From assembly GCF_001632365.1 (NCBI RefSeq), contig NW_024468544.1, positions 203,366-267,365 on the forward strand: a stretch of 64,000 nucleotides of DNA, in the 5' to 3' direction. Positions 58,321-64,000 of the stretch are shown here, in pieces; within the stretch, counting starts at the first letter, position 1; the number at the start of each line of letters is the position of its first letter. The notes under the pieces were generated by a model. The model was not told where the DNA came from. It searched no databases and saw nothing but the letters and a program-made list of their open reading frames with translations. The stretch is from Laetiporus sulphureus 93-53. Its lineage: Eukaryota; Basidiomycota; Agaricomycetes; Polyporales; Laetiporaceae. Both the position numbers and the translations under genes were made by a program.

Positions 58321-58927
58321 CGCATTAGCCTGGCTGCTATGCTTCATGTGAAAGCGCTAAAGACGGCGCTAAAGACTCAAGGCTGATAGACGTTGGACCG
58401 GCAGCACAGCATACCCGACAAAAAGAGATGCAGGTGTGTTGAGCCAGCCAAAATTTGCCACTAGGATACTGAGGGAACACTTGAAATGTTCTAGCGGATA
58501 TCCTGCTGGGGAGATCTCCGGGGCCCTACCCCACGGAGACAGGCGATCGGAGATCAGAAACCCGGATGTAGGTAACGGTTCACCCTTCCCTCTGTGTGAG
58601 CATCTCTGCTTGCATCTTTTGCTAGCATAGCTACGTACGTACATACATATATGAGTTCAAATCATGCCACACGCGCATTAATCAGACCATTTTCTGACCA
58701 AAGAGAACCTGAACCATCTTCTCCTTCACGATCGACTCCCCATCATTGTGAGCTCGAGTCTAGTCCAATATGACCGTCATACGTTTCCCGCCTACCACTA
58801 CTGTCACATCCTCAACCATATAATGCTTGAAGATGCTGTGCTGATGGATACTTCAGGGTAAATGAGAGTTCGACACACAGACTATACATACGAAGTAGCG
58901 CAAATTTGATTGTCATTCGATCACTGC
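58321..58927. other. Intergenic, no gene recognised
   Basis: It contains the palindrome ggagatctcc and GC-rich text near 58510, but no gene. Confidence 0.45.
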
Positions 58928-60514
58928 TCATTCCACGTCAGGTTGGCAGATGTTCAAAAGCTTGCATTCTACATATGCAATGCCATCTGAACCCATAGCC
59001 GCAGACCCGAACAGAGGAGACTCACGAAAAAAGAGGGTACTATTCGAAGGTATAGAATCGTGTTGATGATCGCCAAATCCTAGCGCGGGAGGTATGACGA
59101 TCAAGCGTTCGCCTCCGACCTTCATGCCGACGATACCATTATCAATTGCTGCAAGAGACATCATTGAGGTTCTTAATAAGATAAAGATTGCACCAACCAG
59201 GGAGGATGAAACTTTGACCCAAGGTGATCTCCATCTGAACGAAGAATGAGAGCCCTCAGACGCAAATTGAGATTCCAAAGACATACCGGTGTGCCATCCA
59301 TGCGAGACTGCACAACCGCCTTGTTCGCTAGTTGCAACCGGTACCAGAGTTGTATCTCATCTCCCTGAGTCGCACGTAGATCTCCTGATCTGACTTGGTG
59401 ATCCTTGATTTCAACAGCTGCAAGGACAGCAGATCGTGTGGCACCGGTGTTCGAGACAGCGCGCGACGTTTTTGGCGTGAAGAACAATTGACGAGATGAG
59501 TTCATAGCAGCATTCGGCACGAAGAGAGATGACGCAGCAGATGAATCGGAATCAGTACCCTCGGTGGGTTCACTTAAAATTCTGACTTGCTAAACGGCTC
59601 TTAGATAGCCTGCTGCTGAGATAGAGTAAGAGATACTCACTCGACGCTTGCCTCTCGCCGTAGCGGAAAGTGGCGGCATTTCGTCGACAGTGTTGCGCCC
59701 AGCTCGTTGCGGAGAATTTGATAAGGCAGTGATCGTCGGGGCAGGGGCACTAAAAGTAGGGAATTCCATTCTCTCTCCAACGATAGACTCGACGCATGCA
59801 TCCGGGGAGGTAAAAGCCAGTGATTCCACCCGAGCACGCTTTCTCCCTCGATGGCTGGTTGAAGAGTCCCGATACGATGTCTGCAATTGCCTGCCGTGCA
59901 ATAGTGAGGCAAGTAAATCAAGTACCAGATATATTGTTGTTCTTACCCACTTTTCACTGTAGCGTCCATGTTATCCTCCGATGGCACAGCTGTAGCGTCC
60001 ATGTTATCCTCCGATGGCACAGCTAGAAGACGTCAGGTGGGTGTTGCGGACTCATCGAGTATAAAGGTGTTCACGCACCGATGAAATTACCAGACAGGCA
60101 TATGCAGCTGAAGAATGCGTAAGAGAGACTCGCTGGTTACCGAGAAGATTCTCACCTCTTGCCTAGAACGTCAAAGGCGACGTGTTCATTCACCACGAGG
60201 GTGAGGCCCAAATGTACATGCTCGACCTTGGTAGATTAGCGCGATCCCATTAGTGCAAATCAAAAGATACCTGATTCGGGACCAATGTGAATAGAATAAC
60301 GCGATCGCTAGAGTTCGCCGATGAGCTGATGACCGGTGAGACCACGGCAGTCTTCCTGAGGAATGTCATCCAAAGAGATGTCCGAGGATGCATGCTTCCA
60401 TCATCTGTGCTGGCATTTCCTATCACAAGCGCTGCGTTCGTGATGTATAGGTTGACACGCTCCGGAATGAGGAAGGTACAGCATCCAGGTCGTAGGGTAG
60501 CACCCCTAGGGCAT
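58928..60514 (-). CDS. Nucleolar FKBP-type peptidyl-prolyl isomerase (Fpr3/Fpr4-like)
   Basis: The N-terminal nucleoplasmin-like half begins at 60514 (ATG) and includes RPGCCTFLIPERVNLYITNA (about 60490-60430) and VEHVHLGLTLVVNEHVAFDV (about 60220). A linker with basic and Ser-rich parts (59921-59590, HRGRKRARVES; TARGKRRVS) follows. The C-terminal FKBP domain is split by short introns: VEIKDHQVRSGDLRATQGDE, QLWYRLQLANKAVVQSRMDG, ITLGQSFILPG, IDNGIVGMKVGGERLIVIPP, ALGFGDH and SIPSNSTLFF, then ECKLLN, stop at 58928. Such proteins isomerise prolines and act as histone chaperones at rDNA. The second codon region (ATG CCC TAG) implies a frameshift at the very start. One catalytic-core aromatic (YGYG type) appears as GFG in the loop after PPAL. 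Confidence 0.8.
59958..60023 (-). repeat. Perfect 33-bp tandem duplication in FKBP gene
   Basis: Two identical 33-bp units (59958-59990 and 59991-60023). On the minus strand each encodes AVPSEDNMDAT, so the duplication is in frame and adds 11 residues to the acidic linker. Perfect identity implies a recent event or conversion. Confidence 0.95.
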
Positions 60515-61134
60515 GTAGGTCATCAGTATATCCACCCAACTGAACAATGTAGACTATAATACCAGGATGAGATCGCATTTTGCGCAGACATGGTGTTGGC
60601 TGTGGAGTAGCTCTGAGAGGTAAAAATAAACAGTGAGGACGACTCCCGTGCTATTTATGGCGGCAAATGCAGAGACCGTCTCCATCCCACGATCTCCGTC
60701 AGAGCGGACAATGCGACATGCGAACCCTAACAGGCAAGCAGATGCTAGATATAGAAGTCATCGGCTCCTCACACTGCCGCTGTGTTCTGCGAGTGCAGAT
60801 CTTCAGTCCAATTCGAAGGGGAATTGAGTGCACTGATGACTTGCCTTTGTGTATCTATGCAGTCGAATGAATTTTCATGGTGCAGTAATGTTGAAAATAC
60901 GATAGGTCCAGAAGATGACGCCGAGTGATAATGAGCGATAACGATATGAAGGGCTGCAATTGTACGATGGCACATGATGCATAAGCTATCGAGAGCGATG
61001 GCGGGTGAATGCAGCTCGACTTTGGGCTGTGCTGATCGTGTGCAGGCAGTTCCACGTGCGCCGTGCCACAAGGAGACATATCAGCGAGTGCAACGATTCA
61101 AACGCGCATGAGTGCGTCATGATATGCATAATGA
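60515..61134. other. Intergenic, no gene recognised
   Basis: Short overlapping frames on both strands only. Confidence 0.45.
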
Positions 61135-61400
61135 TTGTGAAGGCATTGAGGTCTGAGTGCTGAGCGCAGCAGCTGGCGATGAGAGCGACGGCGGGGTGAC
61201 ATGTGATGGCGCGCAGATGCCACATGCTTGGGAATGTGCTGGGTGGCTGTGCAGATCACGTGCGTGGGAACCAAACTCCGCGCCACAGCCCCACAGATTG
61301 CGCAAACAGCCGTTCTGCAAGGATTCGGATGTGCGCAAGTGCGCATGCCATGTACAACCATCGCAAATTTGAGTGCGACGGCTGGAATTGTACCACGTCA
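61135..61400 (-). repeat. Dispersed repeat, copy 2 (CpG-rich)
   Basis: The minus strand matches 51970-52195 and carries an additional ~35-bp segment (around 61205-61240) before the shared cagctgctgc. It keeps CpG dinucleotides lost in the other copy. Short frames on both strands are open here, but no product can be named. Confidence 0.75.
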
Positions 61401-61459
61401 AATAATAGGTCCATTCTTGATATGCAACTCGACGCTTCATATCCATATGTTGCTAGTCG

Positions 61460-62522
61460 TTGAACGTTGCGCGAATCAGCCACGTGCAAGGTGCTAGTAA
61501 ACCTCACGCTACCCGACCCCGGCTCTCCGGACTACACCCCGATCCTCGTATACAGGCTCGCGCACACATCGCGCACAATGAACCCGAGGCGGTCTCACAG
61601 GTAGTCCCAGAGGATACGGAGAATGTTTCACTGAAGGCGGTGTCCACCCTCGCTCGCTACATCGGGGCCTCATCAGCGCACAAGAAGGACACGTCTCTCA
61701 AGAAGTTGGGCAGGGCAGGTGTGTCGCGAATGTCTGTGTGGCATTTTCCGCGCTCTAACTGGTCATGATCACTTTCAAAACTCCATACGCCACAACCTGT
61801 CCTTGACAATGTGTTTAAGCCAGCGACAGAACCGGGCAACGGCTACTCGAACGGTGAAGGCAACAAGCCTCCCCACAAATGATTCAAGAGACCTGCGAAA
61901 GCCGAACGCGAGCGACGTGCCAGAGAGACAGAAGCTGCTGCACGAACCAACTCGATCAATCGTTTGAGGATGTTCAAGGCGAAGGCACTAAGTCAGAATC
62001 GCAGACTCAACCGCAGAACCCCGTATCCGACATCAGCAAAGCGGCAACTCCTGAAGGAGAGGTGGAAGAGGCCACCATCGACCTCGAACTGAGGAATTAG
62101 GGCCGTGCAGTTCGGGAAAGACATGAGCGCAGGAGCACCGATCCTCTCGATCGTGACAGTGCTCGCAGGGTGGAGTCACCGTATCAGTCTTCGATGAGTG
62201 ACACCCAAGGAAGCCCCCAGGGTCACTGCACGATGCCAGCTGTGGCTGCTGTGCCAGCTGTTCAGGTGTCTCTTGCGGCCTCTCTGACTGCCGAGGAGCA
62301 TATCGTGCGCCAGGCTGGTGCTTGTGCTCAGACCGCCTTCAGTCAGATCACTTTCAACCAGTCTCGTTGTCCAACAACTGGCAGGCAACTTTCGGAATGG
62401 TTCAAGTGGGTGCACCTCGGCAGCCTGTCTGGGGACCCGTTCGTACTCAGAGCGAGATATCATTCATGCCCATATCTTCTAGCCAGGCAGCGCCCTCCGT
62501 TGTGGATACCTCTACTTGACAG
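61460..62522 (+). pseudogene. Forkhead transcription factor remnant
   Basis: The C-terminal half of a forkhead (winged-helix) DNA-binding domain is clear at about 61775-61860: HFQNSIRHNLSL, then in the next frame DNVFKPATEPGNGY, with NSIRHNLSL being the recognition-helix signature. A TGA after NKPPHK (about 61880) precedes a basic region rich in AKAERERRARE. Later frames (62190-62520) look like a Ser/Gln-rich activation-type tail (SNNWQATFGMVQVGAPRQPV...SEISFMPISSSQ). The start of the domain (the YSY..LI part) is not visible, and a one-base deletion lies between LSL and DN. Such factors regulate cell-cycle or developmental genes. Confidence 0.65.
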
Positions 62523-62525
62523 GCC

Positions 62526-62787
62526 CACGATCCTGAATACTCCTGGGTAACACGCCACACCTGGCAATCATGGCGCGAGCGCTACAAGAAGAACTGCGCC
62601 TGGCTCGACACGTGCATTTCCAAGATCGTCAGTGAGCAGAAGCTGCACAGGGCCGAAGGGACAGTACAGCTGCGTCCGCGTGCCCGAGGAGAAGCCCAAC
62701 CGCGTGGAGCCCGAGGCTTCCCACCCGTATCACTTTCTGTCCTCCCCCGCATGCTTTCCGCCGCCGGTGGCCTGAGCAGTGCGTAAA
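62526..62787 (+). CDS. Rap1/Myb-like domain segment, partial
   Basis: The frame reads DPEYSWVTRHTWQSWRERYK followed by KNCAWLDTCISKIVSEQKLH and a basic/proline-rich end at 62787. HTWQSWRERY resembles the Rap1-type Myb third helix (HTWQSWRDRY) of telomere-associated proteins. It follows the forkhead tail after a single TGA (62518-62520) in the same frame, so it may be the continuation of that protein or a separate gene remnant joined to it. The upstream helices of a Myb fold are not evident. Confidence 0.4.
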
Positions 62788-63349
62788 CGCCACGATGAAC
62801 GGGGTGATATTCGGTGTCCAACCGCCCATGGGTCTGCCTGGCATGGTCATGACGAGCTTGATGGCGCACTGCAGATGTCGATGCGGGTGGAGCATGAAGG
62901 TGGAGAGCAAGATGAAGAAGCGAAGGTCAGTGAAGAAGCTGAGCCTGCGAGGAAGAAGCGCAAGAGAAGGTCAGTGTTGCAATACGAACGTACAAGGTGT
63001 CCCTCATAAGAACTCGATGTCTCGTCCCTGAGACGTGACTGCCGAAATGTCGAAGCAAGACCCCGCCCGAGACCTCGGAGATGAAGGCCGAGTGATTATT
63101 CTTACCTCCACAAACATCCTCGGTTTGCATCACTCGCTGCGGTTCGTTCCTCGTATGGCACGTCACATTCTTCGCCGTGCTTGCTCGTGGGTGTGCCGGC
63201 AATGTGCCGGCAATACCGCCCATTCTGCATTCTGCATCTTATTGGTATTTCTCGTAGGTATTCTGGCGCTCGGCCATATAAGCCGCTGCTCACGTATGTT
63301 CAATTAGATTTTTTCGCTCTCGGCTAGACTGTCTAGCCTCTCGAACGTC
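62788..63349. other. Intergenic, no firm gene
   Basis: It contains a lysine/arginine-rich open stretch (about 62935-62970, EPARKKRKRRS) that may be the end of the preceding gene (nuclear localisation-like). Otherwise nothing recognisable. Confidence 0.4.
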
Positions 63350-64000
63350 ATGTCGCAGTCCCATTCAATCCCTGTCACCGTTCCGCCGAGCTCGCTCAGA
63401 CATTGTCACCATTTCGCAGCGCATGTCAAGAAAAAGCCCAAGAAGCTTCCGACCAACGAGATTGAAGCCCGGGAATTAAAAGAGTGGGTCCAGGTTTTTA
63501 TTATAAGAATGGTGAGCATGCATGCAATTACACTGACAGTTTTTTCCGATTTACGCGATCTGTAGGAAACAGTGATTCAGGAGGTCAGAGCAGACCATGT
63601 TGGATTGCCGTTCATCAATTTGTGCAATGAGGTGCGGACGTTTATAAGTCCCATTGCGACCCCGGCATGGTATGTGTGGGCTGCGACGTTCCTCCCCGAC
63701 CTGAAGACTCGCTTCGAAGAGCAGAAAATCAGAGACGCCATAGACACTGCGTTCGGCAACGCCGAGATCGACGAGCAACAATGCTCATCCCTTAGACGCT
63801 TGCTGAGGGGGGAGCAGCCATCGGCTGCTGAAGCGGCCACATCCACGTCTGACGACGAGTCAGGCAACGACTCAAATGTCGAGAAGTCTAAGGTATTGAC
63901 CAATGATGGGCAGAGCTATGTCGACGTCGCCGTCCCGCTTGCTCTCGATTCTTGTTCCGATTTAAACTGCAAAAAGCGAAGACGTCTCACTCCGTACTAT
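63350..64000 (+). CDS. Hypothetical protein, 5' part, runs off right edge
   Basis: ATG at 63350. Exon 1 is 63350-63511, a 54-nt gt...ag intron spans 63512-63565, and exon 2 is open from 63566 to the window end, giving about 199 residues. The N-terminus is basic (HVKKKPKKLP), then comes a helical region (EIEARELKEWVQVFIIRMET, CNEVRTFISPIATPAWYVWA, FLPDLKTRFEEQKIRDAID) and an acidic Ser-rich stretch (STSDDESGNDSN), ending with KKRRRLTPYY. No lesion is present. No family recognised; the basic patches suggest a nuclear protein. Confidence 0.6.

Noticed and set aside
58490..58560. GC-rich inverted text near 58.5 kb considered as a tRNA or structured RNA
   Set aside because: No A-box/B-box pair and no cloverleaf could be drawn.

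Overview
This window looks like nuclear DNA of an agaricomycete (basidiomycete) fungus. Protein-coding genes are cut by introns of about 50-80 nt with GT(GC)...AG ends. Their products match fungal or general eukaryotic families: TAF2, LTV1, FAB1/PIKfyve, CSN2, an HSP20-domain protein, an FKBP isomerase, acireductone dioxygenase, a WD40 protein and a forkhead factor. The rest is dominated by Ty3/gypsy, Ty1/copia and Helitron debris. No bacterial operons, rRNA, tRNA or CRISPR arrays were seen.

Layout: (1) 0.2-4.8 kb holds a long LTR-like repeat abutting a Helitron-type DUF6570 fragment. (2) 4.9-24.2 kb is a gene block: an orphan ORF, then TAF2(-), LTV1(+), FAB1(-), CSN2(+), a hypothetical ORF(-) and an HSP20-domain gene(+). 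The first four alternate in orientation, so TAF2/LTV1 and FAB1/CSN2 are divergent pairs and LTV1/FAB1 converge. (3) 25.1-25.9 kb carries one intact hypothetical gene with a C-terminal membrane segment. (4) 26.4-51.7 kb is a retrotransposon graveyard: two decayed copies of one Ty3/gypsy family, each followed by a large gene-like region on the opposite strand; several copies of the long LTR-like repeat; a solo LTR with a 5-bp target duplication; an ~870-bp inverted-repeat (foldback) element; a 5'-truncated chromodomain gypsy element ending in a dUTPase domain with its 3' LTR; and a 5'-truncated copia element with its 3' LTR. (5) 52-64 kb returns to genes: an acireductone dioxygenase pseudogene, a WD40 gene(-), unrecognised ORFs, a nucleolar-type FKBP(-), a forkhead remnant followed by a Rap1/Myb-like segment(+), and an intact partial gene running off the right edge.

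The main theme is decay. Nearly every recognisable conserved gene carries premature stops and/or one-base frameshifts, and many of the stops and missense changes are C-to-T (CGA to TGA, CAG to TAG, Arg to Trp/Cys). A ~220-bp repeat present at both 52 kb and 61 kb shows CpG replaced by TpG/CpA in the copy next to the transposons, which points to methylation-driven CpG deamination. Either this is a decaying duplicated or silenced haplotype segment, or part of the indel load is assembly error; the sequence alone cannot fully separate the two.

The most distinctive structures are the dUTPase-bearing gypsy element and the gypsy family with a conserved, apparently spliced gene in antisense between pol and the LTR-like repeat.
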